A stretch of 64,000 nt of DNA from Cryobacterium inferilacus (lineage in GTDB: Bacteria > Actinomycetota > Actinomycetes > Actinomycetales > Microbacteriaceae), in assembly GCF_019599185.1 (NCBI RefSeq), contig NZ_JAIEUL010000001.1, positions 248,001-312,000 on the forward strand, in the 5' to 3' direction. The first letter of the stretch is position 1; every line of letters starts with the position of its first letter. A program made the position numbers and the translations under genes. This document shows, piece after piece, positions 1 to 8,097 of the stretch. The notes beneath the pieces are model-generated. The model did no database searches, was not told the DNA's origin, and was given only the letters and a program-made list of their open reading frames with translations.

Positions 1-34
1 CGGGTTGCGGGCTGGGCGGCGGGAGGGTACTCAC
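1..34 (-). CDS. Probable response regulator, first codons only (partial)
   Basis: After the histidine kinase stop codon the minus strand reads a GTG at 34-32 followed by an open frame (M-S-T-L-P-P-P-S-P-Q-P) that runs off the window edge. NarL-class kinases are usually followed at once by their LuxR-type response regulator, so that is the inferred identity. Only eleven codons are visible, no receiver-domain residue can be seen and no clear Shine-Dalgarno precedes the GTG. The call rests on context alone. Confidence 0.3.
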   Translation of the reverse strand, partial: MSTLPPPSPQP

Positions 35-57
35 CCGTTCAGGATAGGGCGCGGTGA

Positions 58-1584
58 TCACCGGACGACGGATGTGTCCAGCTCGGTGGTGAGCGGGAGG
101 TGCGCGCCGACCGCGGTGGGGCCGCCGGCGGGGCTCCGCACCGAGAGGATGCCGCGCAGTCCCTTGAGGCGGTCGTCGAGCCCGGCCAGGCCGTGCCCGT
201 CTCGCAGGACGGCGCCGCCGTGACCGTTGTCGATCACCCAGAGGTCCAGCCAGGTGGAGTCGTCCTCAGGGATCCGGCGCAGTTCCAGGTGCAGGCGGAG
301 CTGGCTGGCGCCGGCGTGCTTGGCCACATTGGTGAGCAGTTCGGCGGCGATGAAGTAGACGCTGCGCTCGATCTCCGAGGGCAACCGCAGGTCACGGTCG
401 ACCTGGAGCTCGAGCTGCACGGGCACCGTGCTGCGGGCGGCCAGGGATTCCAGCGCCACGATCAGGCCGCGGTCCTGCAGGATGGGCGGCACCAGGCCGC
501 GGGACAGCGCGCGTAGTTCTTCCAGGGTGTCGCGGGCCTGCTCCCTCGCTTCGACGAGGAGCCGGCGAGCGGCATCCGGGTCGTCGTCGAGGCGGCGTTC
601 GGCGCTGGCGAGGTCCATCTGCAGCCGCACCAGGCGCTGCTGCGGGCCGTCGTGGATGTCGCGCTCGAGCCGGCGCAGGGACTGGTCTTCGGCCGACACT
701 GCGGCACCGCGGGAGGCGCTGAGGTCGGCGACCTCGCGTTGCAGGGCCTCGGACGCCCAGGCGCCGAGCATGACCCTGGCGATGCCCTGGTGCATCACCA
801 CCAGGCCACGGGTCACGAGAGGGAGGGTGGCGAGGAAGGCCACGCCCAGGGCGGCGTTGAGCAGGTTCTCCGCGACCAGGTTCTGGCTGCTGCCCGGCTG
901 GTAGGTACCGAGAATGAGGTCGACCAGACCGAACGACTCGTCATCGGCCGGCAGCGACCAGCTCCAGATCCAATATGTGAGCCCGGCGAGGGCGCCGGTC
1001 GCCCAGACGATGGTGATCGACCAGGAGATCACACCGACGACGAAATTCACGATCATGCCGTGCAGCAGGTACAGCCAGTAGTGGCCGGAGACCAGGGGGC
1101 CGAGGATGGCGCGCAGGGGTGTCGCCGGTTCGCCGCGCGGCGTCCACTCCGGTTCGGTGATCGCCGGCTGGCCGGCCCAACGCAACCGGGTGAGTTCGAC
1201 GACGCCGAAGCCTCTGGCGGCGTAGAGGGCGGCGACCACGATGAACAGGCCCACGAACAGGACGATGAGGCTGACCCCGGTGGAGAACAGCGTGACCAGC
1301 ACGGTCAGCGACACGATGACCACGGGCAGGGTCGGCAGCAGGAAGCCGAGTTCCCGGGGGGTGCGCGCCCAGAGGCCGAGGTAGCCGCCTCGCCCGACAT
1401 CGCCGGTTTCGGCGGGGTCCTGGCCGGCGGGGGTCTGGCCGGCAGGATTCTGGCCGGCAGGGTGGTCGGTGTGGGTGTCGGCGGGCTGCACGAAGCCCAG
1501 CGTGGCAGAGTTCTCGCGCGCGGTGGTGGAGCCGGTCGCAGAATCGATGTCGGCGCCGGCCGGATCACGGGTGTTATTGGTCAT
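58..1584 (-). CDS. Sensor histidine kinase, NarL/DesK class (HisKA_3)
   Basis: Membrane-bound two-component sensor kinase. A low-complexity N-terminus (repeated P-A-G-Q units around residues 40-60) is followed by several hydrophobic helices forming a membrane sensor domain, then the HisKA_3 dimerisation helix with the phospho-acceptor His in ERDIHDGPQQRL, and an HATPase domain with N-box ELLTNVAKHA and G-box DGHGLAGLDDRL. The longer reading frame begins at 1632, but the ATG at 1584 (MTNNTRDPAG) is preferred because the upstream 16 residues look like spurious translation. It likely phosphorylates the regulator beginning at position 34. The signal sensed cannot be told from sequence. Confidence 0.9.
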   Translation of the reverse strand: MTNNTRDPAGADIDSATGSTTARENSATLGFVQPADTHTDHPAGQNPAGQTPAGQDPAETGDVGRGGYLGLWARTPRELGFLLPTLPVVIVSLTVLVTLFSTGVSLIVLFVGLFIVVAALYAARGFGVVELTRLRWAGQPAITEPEWTPRGEPATPLRAILGPLVSGHYWLYLLHGMIVNFVVGVISWSITIVWATGALAGLTYWIWSWSLPADDESFGLVDLILGTYQPGSSQNLVAENLLNAALGVAFLATLPLVTRGLVVMHQGIARVMLGAWASEALQREVADLSASRGAAVSAEDQSLRRLERDIHDGPQQRLVRLQMDLASAERRLDDDPDAARRLLVEAREQARDTLEELRALSRGLVPPILQDRGLIVALESLAARSTVPVQLELQVDRDLRLPSEIERSVYFIAAELLTNVAKHAGASQLRLHLELRRIPEDDSTWLDLWVIDNGHGGAVLRDGHGLAGLDDRLKGLRGILSVRSPAGGPTAVGAHLPLTTELDTSVVR

Positions 1585-1680
1585 GGTTCCAGCGTGCTCC
1601 GCGGCGCGGCGTGCGCCCATCCCCTCACCCACCGGATCGACCAGGGGGCTATCCCCCGTTCGTGCGGTGCCGAGGGGTGG

Positions 1681-3168
1681 TCACAGCGTGTTGTGGGTGA
1701 TCCGGCCGCCGAGCAGGGTCGCGGCCACCGGCATCCGCCGTAGGTCGGCGACCGAGGCCGTGTACGGGTCGATCTCGCAGACGGCGAGGTCGGCCACCTG
1801 GCCTACGCCGATGCCGTGCCGGCCCCGAGCGGATGCGGCCAGCGCCGCCTGGCGGGAAATGGCCTGGTCCGGGTGCCAGGCGGCACGGTCGCCCCTGCTG
1901 CGGCCCACGGCGGCCGATATCGCCACCCACGGGTCGAGCGGGGCGACGGGCGCGTCGGAGCCGAGCGCGAGCTGCACACCGGCGGCCAGCAGGTCGGCCA
2001 GCCGGAAGGCGCGGTCGGTGCGACCGGCCCAGTAGCGGTCGGCCACGTCGCGGTCGTCCATGGCGTGCTCCGGCTGCATGCTGGCCGTGATGCCCAACCG
2101 GGCGAAGCGGGTCACGTCGGCCGCGGTGAGCAGCTGCGCGTGTTCGATGCTGCCCGTGCAGCCCACGGCCTCGAAGGCGTCCAGGGCGAGGGTGTTGGCG
2201 TTGTCGCCGATGGCGTGCACGGCCGGGCGGATGCCGGCGGCGGCGGCCCGGCTCATCAGGGTGACGAGCTCCTCTGTGGGCACGGTGAGCATGCCACGGT
2301 CGCGGTCGCCGGTGAGGCCGGGGTAGGCGTCGAAGCAGAAGGCGGTGCGGGTGTTCAACGACCCGTCGGTGATCACCTTGAACGGGCCAACGGTGAGAAG
2401 TCCGCCGGTGTCGTCGATGACCTGCCCGGAGGCCAGGCCCAGCGCGATCGCCTCATCGAGGTGGTGCGGGTACACCCCGAAGTCCACTCGGAGGGAGTCG
2501 GTTCCGGCCGCGATGCGTCGCCGCCAGACGTCGAGGTTCCAGGTCATCTCGAGGTCGACGATGCCCACCACGCCACGCGCAGCCGCGGCCCTGGCGGCCT
2601 CATCGGCCCAGGCATCGAGGTCGACGTCCGGCACGTTGTCGATGGCGTGTTCCACGGCGAAGGCGTCATCCTCGCGCAGCACCCCGGTCTGGTGGCCGGC
2701 GAAGCCGTAGACCGCCAGAGCGGCGGAGTTCAACCAGCAGCAGTGCAGGTCACCGCTGACCAGCACCACGGGCACGCTGCCTGACGCGGCGTCGAGGATG
2801 GCGCGGCTCGGTTCGTCCGGCCACAGGCCGTCCCGAAAACCGAAGCCGACGAGTCGGTCCTGGTCACCGGCGGTCGGCAGGGCCGCCAGCGCGGCCAACC
2901 GCTCGGCCACCAGGTCGGCGGCCGCGCGAGCGCTGGTGGCCTCGGACACGTCGAGCCGCCTGGTCGTCTGGGACCACTGGCTGAAGTGCACGTGGTTGTC
3001 CCAGAGCCCCGGCGTGATCCACCGCTCGCCGAGATCGACGGTGCGAGCCGGCGCGCGATCGTTGCCGGGCGGGAGGTAGCCGATCGAACCGATCCGGCCG
3101 TTGTCGATGCGAACGTCGACGAGTTCGTCGTTGCCGGGTAGCCGGGCGTTGCGCAGGAGCAGGCTCAT
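1681..3168 (-). CDS. Amidohydrolase family protein (YtcJ-like)
   Basis: Zinc-dependent amidohydrolase of the YtcJ/exoenzyme-regulatory type, 495 residues, the usual length. It has the N-terminal beta-sandwich, the metal-binding HVH motif (LWDNHVHFSQW), a downstream His in AVHAIGDNANT and the terminal metal Asp in ALGSDAPVAPLDPW. Substrates of this group are poorly known; hydrolysis of a cyclic amide or N-formyl compound is family-level inference. Its ATG overlaps the stop of the PaiB-like gene upstream by four bases (ATGA), so the two are translationally coupled. Confidence 0.88.
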   Translation of the reverse strand: MSLLLRNARLPGNDELVDVRIDNGRIGSIGYLPPGNDRAPARTVDLGERWITPGLWDNHVHFSQWSQTTRRLDVSEATSARAAADLVAERLAALAALPTAGDQDRLVGFGFRDGLWPDEPSRAILDAASGSVPVVLVSGDLHCCWLNSAALAVYGFAGHQTGVLREDDAFAVEHAIDNVPDVDLDAWADEAARAAAARGVVGIVDLEMTWNLDVWRRRIAAGTDSLRVDFGVYPHHLDEAIALGLASGQVIDDTGGLLTVGPFKVITDGSLNTRTAFCFDAYPGLTGDRDRGMLTVPTEELVTLMSRAAAAGIRPAVHAIGDNANTLALDAFEAVGCTGSIEHAQLLTAADVTRFARLGITASMQPEHAMDDRDVADRYWAGRTDRAFRLADLLAAGVQLALGSDAPVAPLDPWVAISAAVGRSRGDRAAWHPDQAISRQAALAASARGRHGIGVGQVADLAVCEIDPYTASVADLRRMPVAATLLGGRITHNTL

Positions 3169-3827
3169 TCGGCGGGGCCGGCGTTGTCTGTGGCCGTGCG
3201 CTCGCGGGCACGGCGCATCCGCTCGGCCAGGGCCGGGTTGGCGTACGGGCCGTCACCATCGAGTTCGCCGAGGATTCTCGTGACGGTGTCGGCGGGCTTG
3301 TTCTGGCTCATCTTGTCTTTGGCGGTGAAGTGGGTGACCCGCAGCCGGAATCCGACGGTGCCGGCGACGATGCGGGCGGCATATTCGGCGTTCTCCACCG
3401 TGGCGTTCATTCGTCTCGGTTCGGCCAGGCGGTCTTCGAAGGAGTCGACCAGGGCCGCGAGCACCCGCAGGTTCTCCTCGTCGGAGAGGATTTCCGGGGT
3501 GCCGTACAGGTGGGCGGTGACGAAGTTCCAGGTGGGCACGGCGGGTGTGGCGTCGTACCAGCCGGGTGAGATGTAGCCGTGCGGACCCTGAACGATCACG
3601 AGCAGCTCGTGCCAGCCCAGCTCGTGCAGCTGTTCATCGGGCCGGCCCACGTGGCTGAGCAGCACGATCTCGCCGTCAGCGGCGGACGGATCGAGGATCA
3701 CCGGGTAATGCGAAGCGACCAGGTCACCGGCGTCGGTGGAGCTCACCAGGGTCACCCACGGGTGCTCCCGAATGAGCCGGCGCACCTCGTCGACCTGCTC
3801 GAGGGCGAAGCTGGGGTTCTTTCTCAC
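3165..3827 (-). CDS. FMN-binding negative transcriptional regulator, PaiB family
   Basis: A 220-residue split-barrel flavin-binding protein. Recognisable family stretches are HPWVTLVSS near the N-terminus, ASHYPVIL, the GPHGYISPGWY block and PTWNFVTAHLYG, all typical of PaiB proteins. Bacillus subtilis PaiB was described as a negative regulator of sporulation and protease genes, but in actinobacteria the protein is more likely a flavin or heme-utilisation-type enzyme; the role here is unknown. The GTG start at 3827 has a GGGAG about 8 bases upstream. It is coupled to the downstream amidohydrolase by an ATGA overlap. Confidence 0.85.
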   Translation of the reverse strand: MRKNPSFALEQVDEVRRLIREHPWVTLVSSTDAGDLVASHYPVILDPSAADGEIVLLSHVGRPDEQLHELGWHELLVIVQGPHGYISPGWYDATPAVPTWNFVTAHLYGTPEILSDEENLRVLAALVDSFEDRLAEPRRMNATVENAEYAARIVAGTVGFRLRVTHFTAKDKMSQNKPADTVTRILGELDGDGPYANPALAERMRRARERTATDNAGPAE

Positions 3828-3909
3828 GGTCAGGCTCCCTGGGTCCGGTGCGGTGGGTAACGTGCGAGGCGGTGTGGTGCTGGCGGTACAGCCGGGCGGA
3901 TGGGCCGGG

Positions 3910-4944
3910 TCAGGCCTGACAGGACGGGCAGTAGTAGAGCTTTCTGGCGCCCATCTCCTCGAGGGTGATGTGGGTGCCGCAGACCCGGCAGGGCAGGCCC
4001 TCCCGTTTGTAGACCCAGTGCCGGTCGGCCCGGTTCTTCATGGCCAGCCGGTAGTCGGTCTCGTCCAGGTCGTCCATGGTCATCATCTGACCGGTGTTCA
4101 CGCCGATGGCCAGAAGGTGCGCCCAGTCCCGCCAGAGGGCGCGCAGAGTGTCGTCGCTCAGAGATTTTCCCGGCGCGTGCGGGTTGATCCTCGCCCGGAA
4201 GAGCAACTCGGCCCGATAGACGTTTCCGATGCCGCTCACCACGGACTGATCCATCAGGAGCATGCCGATGCGGGTGGGCTTTTTTCGCACCGTGTCGACG
4301 AAGCGCTGCTCGGCCTCCGGCGTGTCGTCGAGCTGCGGGTCGGGGCCGAGCCGGTGCATCACCGCGTCGACCTGCGCCGGGTCGAGCACCTCGCAGGCGG
4401 TGGGCCCGCGGAGATCCGCCGAAACGGTCTCGGTGAGCAGCCGTACCCGCACCTGGCCGACCGGCTCAGGCGGGAAGGTGTCCTCTGTCGGTCCCTGAGC
4501 CTGTCGAAGGGTCTCCTGCTCGGCCATGCGCACCCGGGTGCGCCGGGGGGCACCGATGCTGTGCAGGGAGTTCTCGCCGGCCGAATCGAGCACAGCGTCG
4601 CCGGACAGGTCGGTGCCGGCCAGGTCGGTGCCGGCCAGGTCGGTGCCGCGCTGGTTGGTCTGGCCCATCCGGCCGTTACTGGCCGCGATGGTGGCGTCCA
4701 TGACGATGTCGCCGGCGAAGTCCCAGGCGCCGTACATGCCCAGGTGCACGCGCAACCAGAGCCCGTTGTCGAACTCCAGGAACATCTGCTTGCCCACGGC
4801 ACGGGCATCCGTCATCACGTGGCCGGTCAGCTGCTCTGCCCCGGCCGCGAACCGGCCCTGCGGGCTCGAAAGCAGCACAGTGCGGCCCACGAAGTTGCGC
4901 GCGAACTGCCTGGTGATGCGGTGGACCGAATGACCCTCTGGCAC
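3910..4944 (-). CDS. Fpg/Nei family DNA glycosylase with inserted repeat
   Basis: Base-excision repair glycosylase/AP lyase of the Fpg/Nei family. The catalytic Pro2-Glu3 lies in the N-terminal PEGHSVHR, the H2TH region in RIGMLLMDQSVVSGIGNVYRAE split over the middle, and the C-terminal zinc finger has CRVCG and YYCPSC. Actinobacterial Nei proteins are usually nearer 270-300 residues; this one has 344 because of an extra segment at about residues 85-160. That segment holds a 15-base tandem repeat (GTDLA three times, residues about 100-115) and a dispersed REP-type sequence read in frame as ETLRQAQGP (about residues 144-152). GTG start. Follows rpiB by 44 bases in the same direction. Confidence 0.9.
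   Translation of the reverse strand: MPEGHSVHRITRQFARNFVGRTVLLSSPQGRFAAGAEQLTGHVMTDARAVGKQMFLEFDNGLWLRVHLGMYGAWDFAGDIVMDATIAASNGRMGQTNQRGTDLAGTDLAGTDLSGDAVLDSAGENSLHSIGAPRRTRVRMAEQETLRQAQGPTEDTFPPEPVGQVRVRLLTETVSADLRGPTACEVLDPAQVDAVMHRLGPDPQLDDTPEAEQRFVDTVRKKPTRIGMLLMDQSVVSGIGNVYRAELLFRARINPHAPGKSLSDDTLRALWRDWAHLLAIGVNTGQMMTMDDLDETDYRLAMKNRADRHWVYKREGLPCRVCGTHITLEEMGARKLYYCPSCQA
4490..4513. repeat. REP-type repeat copy inside the Nei gene
   Basis: Contains the core GAGCCTGTCGA at 4497-4507, shared with the long palindromes at 7992-8054 and 14243-14294 (core GAGCYTGTCGA). Here it sits inside a coding sequence and is translated on the minus strand as ETLRQAQGP without breaking the frame. The same octamer-rich sequence is widespread in actinobacterial intergenic regions. 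Confidence 0.75.
4601..4645. repeat. 15-bp tandem repeat, three units, in the Nei gene
   Basis: Three consecutive 15-base units of the form ccggMcaggtcggtg (4601-4615, 4616-4630, 4631-4645), the first differing by one base. On the minus strand they encode repeated GTDLA units in the extra loop of the glycosylase. Unit length is a multiple of three, so copy-number change keeps the frame. Confidence 0.85.
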
Positions 4945-4988
4945 AGCGGCGCCTCGTTTCAGTTAGTCGGGACTCGGGTGCCCAGGAC

Positions 4989-5477
4989 TCAGTTGCTCAG
5001 GACGGTACCGGCGATGGTGCCGGTGGTTTCGTATTCGAAGAGCTGCTTGATGCGCCGCTGGTGGCGCTCCTCGCCGGGGAACGGGGTGGCGACGAAGGTG
5101 TCGATGAACCCGATCACGTCGTCGATGGGGTGCTGCCTGGCACCGATCGCGATGACGTTGGCGTTGTTGTGCTCCCTGGCCAGGCTCGCCGTGGCCTGGT
5201 TCCAGACCAGGGCCGCACGCGCACCGCGCACCTTGTTGGCCGCGATCTGCTCGCCGTTGCCCGACCCGCCGAAGACCACGCCGAGCGCCTCGACGCCGGC
5301 CGCCTGGTCGGCGACGACGGCGGCCGCTGCGCTGATACAGAACGCCGGGTAGTCGTCCAAGGGTTCGTAGCTCGTCGGCCCGTGGTCGATGACCTCGTGC
5401 CCGTTCGCGCCGAGGTGGCTGATCAGGTGCTGACTGAAGTCGAGGCCGGCGTGGTCGGTGGCGATGTGGATGCGCAT
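4989..5477 (-). CDS. rpiB: Ribose-5-phosphate isomerase B
   Basis: Interconverts ribose 5-phosphate and ribulose 5-phosphate in the pentose phosphate pathway. At 162 residues it has the RpiB/LacAB fold signature DHAGLDFSQ at the N-terminus and GGSGNGEQIAANKVRG in the middle. As in Mycobacterium tuberculosis RpiB, the catalytic base position is the Glu of GNGEQIAANK rather than the Cys used in Escherichia coli RpiB. EHNNANVIAIGARQH provides the second active-site strand. It appears to have its own leaderless promoter (-10 at 5485-5490) overlapping the stop codon of the upstream gene. Confidence 0.95.
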   Translation of the reverse strand: MRIHIATDHAGLDFSQHLISHLGANGHEVIDHGPTSYEPLDDYPAFCISAAAAVVADQAAGVEALGVVFGGSGNGEQIAANKVRGARAALVWNQATASLAREHNNANVIAIGARQHPIDDVIGFIDTFVATPFPGEERHQRRIKQLFEYETTGTIAGTVLSN

Positions 5478-5484
5478 AGTGAGC

Positions 5485-5490
5485 AGTCTA
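5485..5490 (-). promoter_or_regulatory. -10 box for rpiB, leaderless
   Basis: TAGACT on the minus strand ends 7 bases before the rpiB ATG. Its first three bases are at the same time the TAG stop codon of the upstream gene (5488-5490). No Shine-Dalgarno lies between, so transcription probably begins at or next to the ATG. No convincing -35 box is seen. Confidence 0.55.
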
Positions 5491-6105
5491 TTTAGTGAGG
5501 GCGGGCGCGAAGATCGGTTCGCGGGTGCGGCTGCGCTTGATCTCGAAGAAGCCGTCGTATGCGGCCACGGCGACCACGCCGTCCCAGAGGCGGAGGGCTT
5601 CGTCGCCGGTCGGCGCAGGTGAGATGACCGGGCCGAAGAAGGCCACGTCGTTCACGGCGATCACCGGGGTACCCACGTCCTGGCCCACCCGGTTGATGCC
5701 GTCGAAGTGACTGGCGCGCATCTGCACGTCGAACTCGTCGCTCTCGGCGTAGCGGGCGAAGTCGGCCGGAAGACCCACCTCGGCGAGCGCCGCGGGGATC
5801 ACGGAATCGGCATCCGTATCGCCCTCGTGGTGGATGCGGGTGCCCAGGGCGTCGTACAGGGCCTTCACCGTCTCCTGGCCGTGCAGCTCCTGCGCGGCCT
5901 GCACGAGGCGGGTGTACTTGAGCGCTCGGGGGAAGAAGGCGCGGTACTCGTCGCTCACGTCGTTGTTCTCGTTGAGCACGGCCAGGCTCATCACCTGCCA
6001 GCTCACGTCGAAGCCGCGCAGATCACTCACCTCGTCCACCCATCGAGAAGTCATCCAGGCCCAGGGGCAGGAGGGGTCGAACCAGAAGGTCACGGAGTCT
6101 GTCAT
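5488..6105 (-). CDS. DsbA-fold protein, mycothiol-dependent nitroreductase (Rv2466c) family
   Basis: Thioredoxin-superfamily protein of 205 residues closely resembling M. tuberculosis Rv2466c/FrnE-like proteins: FWFDPSCPWAWMTSRW, VMSLAVLNEN, GTRIHHEG, GQDVGTPVIAVNDVAFFGP and FFEIKRSRT all match the family layout. Rv2466c uses a CPWC active site with mycothiol; here the motif is CPWA (Cys13, Ala16), so only the attacking cysteine remains. A monothiol mechanism using mycothiol is therefore the likely chemistry, by inference. Putative leaderless start: TAGGCT six bases before the ATG. Confidence 0.88.
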   Translation of the reverse strand: MTDSVTFWFDPSCPWAWMTSRWVDEVSDLRGFDVSWQVMSLAVLNENNDVSDEYRAFFPRALKYTRLVQAAQELHGQETVKALYDALGTRIHHEGDTDADSVIPAALAEVGLPADFARYAESDEFDVQMRASHFDGINRVGQDVGTPVIAVNDVAFFGPVISPAPTGDEALRLWDGVVAVAAYDGFFEIKRSRTREPIFAPALTK

Positions 6106-6111
6106 CGCTCC

Positions 6112-6117
6112 AGCCTA
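6112..6117 (-). promoter_or_regulatory. -10 box for the Rv2466c-like gene, leaderless
   Basis: TAGGCT on the minus strand with six bases to the ATG at 6105. The GGAG found in those six bases is too close to the start to act as a normal ribosome binding site. Confidence 0.5.
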
Positions 6118-6282
6118 AGTGAGCCGAAGGTCCCGAAATGTCGCACAACCGACGCATCCCAGACCCGGCTAAAGCCCTGTCCAAACCGGCTATCGAGAGA
6201 GAAATGCCTGATTCTGGCGTATATTGCGCTAAAATTGATGCTTATGCCCGCTGACGGGCTTCCCCGCATCCGGGGCACATGA

Positions 6283-6364
6283 CCTCCATCTGAGGCATCT
6301 CCCGACCTCTACACCGAGGTTGGCCATGTCTGCGCACGAGTCATGTCACGACCTCCACAAGAGG
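6283..6364. promoter_or_regulatory. Three phased CCTC-N5/6-GAGG inverted repeats, operator candidate
   Basis: CCTC/GAGG pairs lie at 6283-6295 (spacer 5), 6306-6319 (spacer 6) and 6352-6364 (spacer 5). The first and third are followed by the same CATCTC. The starts are 23 and 46 bases apart, about two and four helical turns. They occupy the last 110 bases before the MHS transporter start, where a repressor or activator would bind. No other intergenic stretch in the window shows them. Binding protein unknown. Confidence 0.5.
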
Positions 6365-6389
6365 CATCTCAACTGTCAGAAAGTGACAC

Positions 6390-7964
6390 ATGTCAAACGC
6401 TATCAACGGTGCTGAACGCACCGTCAAGAAGTTCAAGAAGCCCCTGCTCCGGCGCCGCCTCAAGGTGTCCGATGTCAATGTCGTTGACCGCCCCATGCTC
6501 AAGAAGGCACTCGGCGGCACCATCGTGGGAAACACGATGGAGTGGTACGACGTCGGAGTCTTCGGGTATCTGATCACCACCATGGGCCCGGTCTTCCTCC
6601 CAGAGGCCGACCCCACCGTGCAGACCCTGTTCCTGCTCGGCACCTTCGCCGCGACCTTCATCGCCCGCCCCATGGGTGGCGTGTTCTTCGGCTGGCTCGG
6701 CGACAAGCTCGGCCGCCAGAAGGTTCTCGCCATGACGCTGATGCTCATGGCCGCCTCCACCTTCGTGATCGGCATCCTGCCCGGGTACGCCCAGATCGGC
6801 ATCTGGGCCGCGGCCCTGCTGGTGCTGACCAAGCTCGTGCAGGGCTTCTCCACCGGTGGCGAGTACGCCGGAGCCACCACCTTCGTCAGCGAGCACGCCC
6901 CGGACAAGAACCGTGGCTTCCTCGCCAGCTTCCTCGATATGGGCAGCTACCTGGGCTTCGCCCTCGGTGCCGCGCTCGTGTCGATCCTGCAGCTCACCCT
7001 CGGCCAGGCCGCGATGGAAGAGTGGGGCTGGCGTCTGCCGTTCCTGCTCGCCGGACCCCTGGGCCTCATCGCCATCTACTTCCGGATGAAAATCGAGGAG
7101 TCCCCCGCGTTCCAGGCCAGCCTGGACGCCCAGGAAGCCGCACTGAAGAACCCGGACTTCATCGCAGACGACAGCATCCCCAAGGGACCGCTGGCCATCT
7201 TCAAGAATTACTGGCGCGGCATCCTGCTGGCGATGATCCTCGTGGCCGCGGCGAACACCGTCGGCTACGCGCTCACCTCGTACATGCCCACCTACCTCAC
7301 CAGCACCATGGGGTACGACGAGCTGCACGGAACACTGCTGACCATTCCCATCCTCGTGATCATGGCCTGCTGCATCCCGCTCACCGGGCGCCTCAGCGAC
7401 AAGATCGGCCGTCGTCCGGTGCTCTGGATGGGTTCCATCAGCGCCGTCGTCTTCGCCATCCCCGCGTTCCTGCTCATCGGCGCCGGTTCGATCTGGACCA
7501 CCCTGCTCGGCCTGGCCCTGATCGCCCTGCCGGTGACGTTCTACGTCGCCAACCTCGCCTCCGCACTACCGGCCCTGTTCCCCACCGCCAGCCGCTACGG
7601 CGCCATGGGCATCGCGTACAACTTCGCCGTGGCGATCTTCGGCGGCACCACGCCGTTCATCATCGCGGCGCTGATCGCGGGCACCGGTAACGACATGATG
7701 CCGGCCTACTACCTCATGCTCACGTCGTTCATCGGTGGCATCAGCATCTTCTGGCTGAAGGAATCCGCCAACCGCCCGCTGCCCGGCTCCATGCCGAGCG
7801 TGGAATCGGACGAAGAGGCCGAGGAACTCGTGGCCGGCCAGTTCGAGAACCCGCTGCTGGATCACGACGAGATGCCGTTCGACGCCACGTTCGAGCCGCC
7901 GACCTCGTCGATGGACCTCAGCGCGTTGAAGACCGAGCCCGACGAGGAGCCGGCCAAGGTCTAG
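6390..7964 (+). CDS. MFS transporter, metabolite:H+ symporter (MHS) family
   Basis: Twelve-helix major facilitator of 524 residues. MHS-family hallmarks are NTMEWYDVGVFGYL in the first helix, the loop 2-3 motif GWLGDKLGRQKVL, and the matching loop 8-9 motif GRLSDKIGRRPVLW. Relatives carry proline/betaine, citrate, alpha-ketoglutarate or shikimate with protons; substrate cannot be assigned. The roughly 35-residue basic N-terminal extension and the acidic C-terminal tail (about the last 70 residues) are longer than in E. coli ProP. The 280-base upstream region carries phased inverted repeats, suggesting specific control. Confidence 0.9.
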   Translation: MSNAINGAERTVKKFKKPLLRRRLKVSDVNVVDRPMLKKALGGTIVGNTMEWYDVGVFGYLITTMGPVFLPEADPTVQTLFLLGTFAATFIARPMGGVFFGWLGDKLGRQKVLAMTLMLMAASTFVIGILPGYAQIGIWAAALLVLTKLVQGFSTGGEYAGATTFVSEHAPDKNRGFLASFLDMGSYLGFALGAALVSILQLTLGQAAMEEWGWRLPFLLAGPLGLIAIYFRMKIEESPAFQASLDAQEAALKNPDFIADDSIPKGPLAIFKNYWRGILLAMILVAAANTVGYALTSYMPTYLTSTMGYDELHGTLLTIPILVIMACCIPLTGRLSDKIGRRPVLWMGSISAVVFAIPAFLLIGAGSIWTTLLGLALIALPVTFYVANLASALPALFPTASRYGAMGIAYNFAVAIFGGTTPFIIAALIAGTGNDMMPAYYLMLTSFIGGISIFWLKESANRPLPGSMPSVESDEEAEELVAGQFENPLLDHDEMPFDATFEPPTSSMDLSALKTEPDEEPAKV

Positions 7965-7991
7965 CTCTCCCGGCAACCACGCACAACCGCT

Positions 7992-8054
7992 GGTCGAGCC
8001 TGTCGAGACCCCGCACGCCGCAAGGCACGTCGCGAGGTCTCGACAGGCTCGACC
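7992..8054. repeat. REP-type perfect 19-bp palindrome
   Basis: Arms ggtcgagcctgtcgagacc (7992-8010) and its exact complement (8036-8054) enclose a 25-base loop. It lies 28 bases after the MHS transporter stop, so it could fold in the transcript and act as a 3' stabiliser or terminator, but there is no T-run. Same core as the copies at 4497 and 14251. Confidence 0.85.
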
Positions 8055-8097
8055 TACGAGTGGCTCGTTTCTGAGAACGCGGGCGGATGCGCCGTCG

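Noticed and set aside
1644-1657. ggggg-ctat-ccccc mini-hairpin after the amidohydrolase gene
   Set aside because: Stem of only five pairs and no T-run; too weak to call a terminator.
652-1743. 363-residue plus-strand open frame over the histidine kinase
   Set aside because: Lies antisense to HisKA/HATPase motifs; Gly/Asp/His-rich with no recognisable domain.
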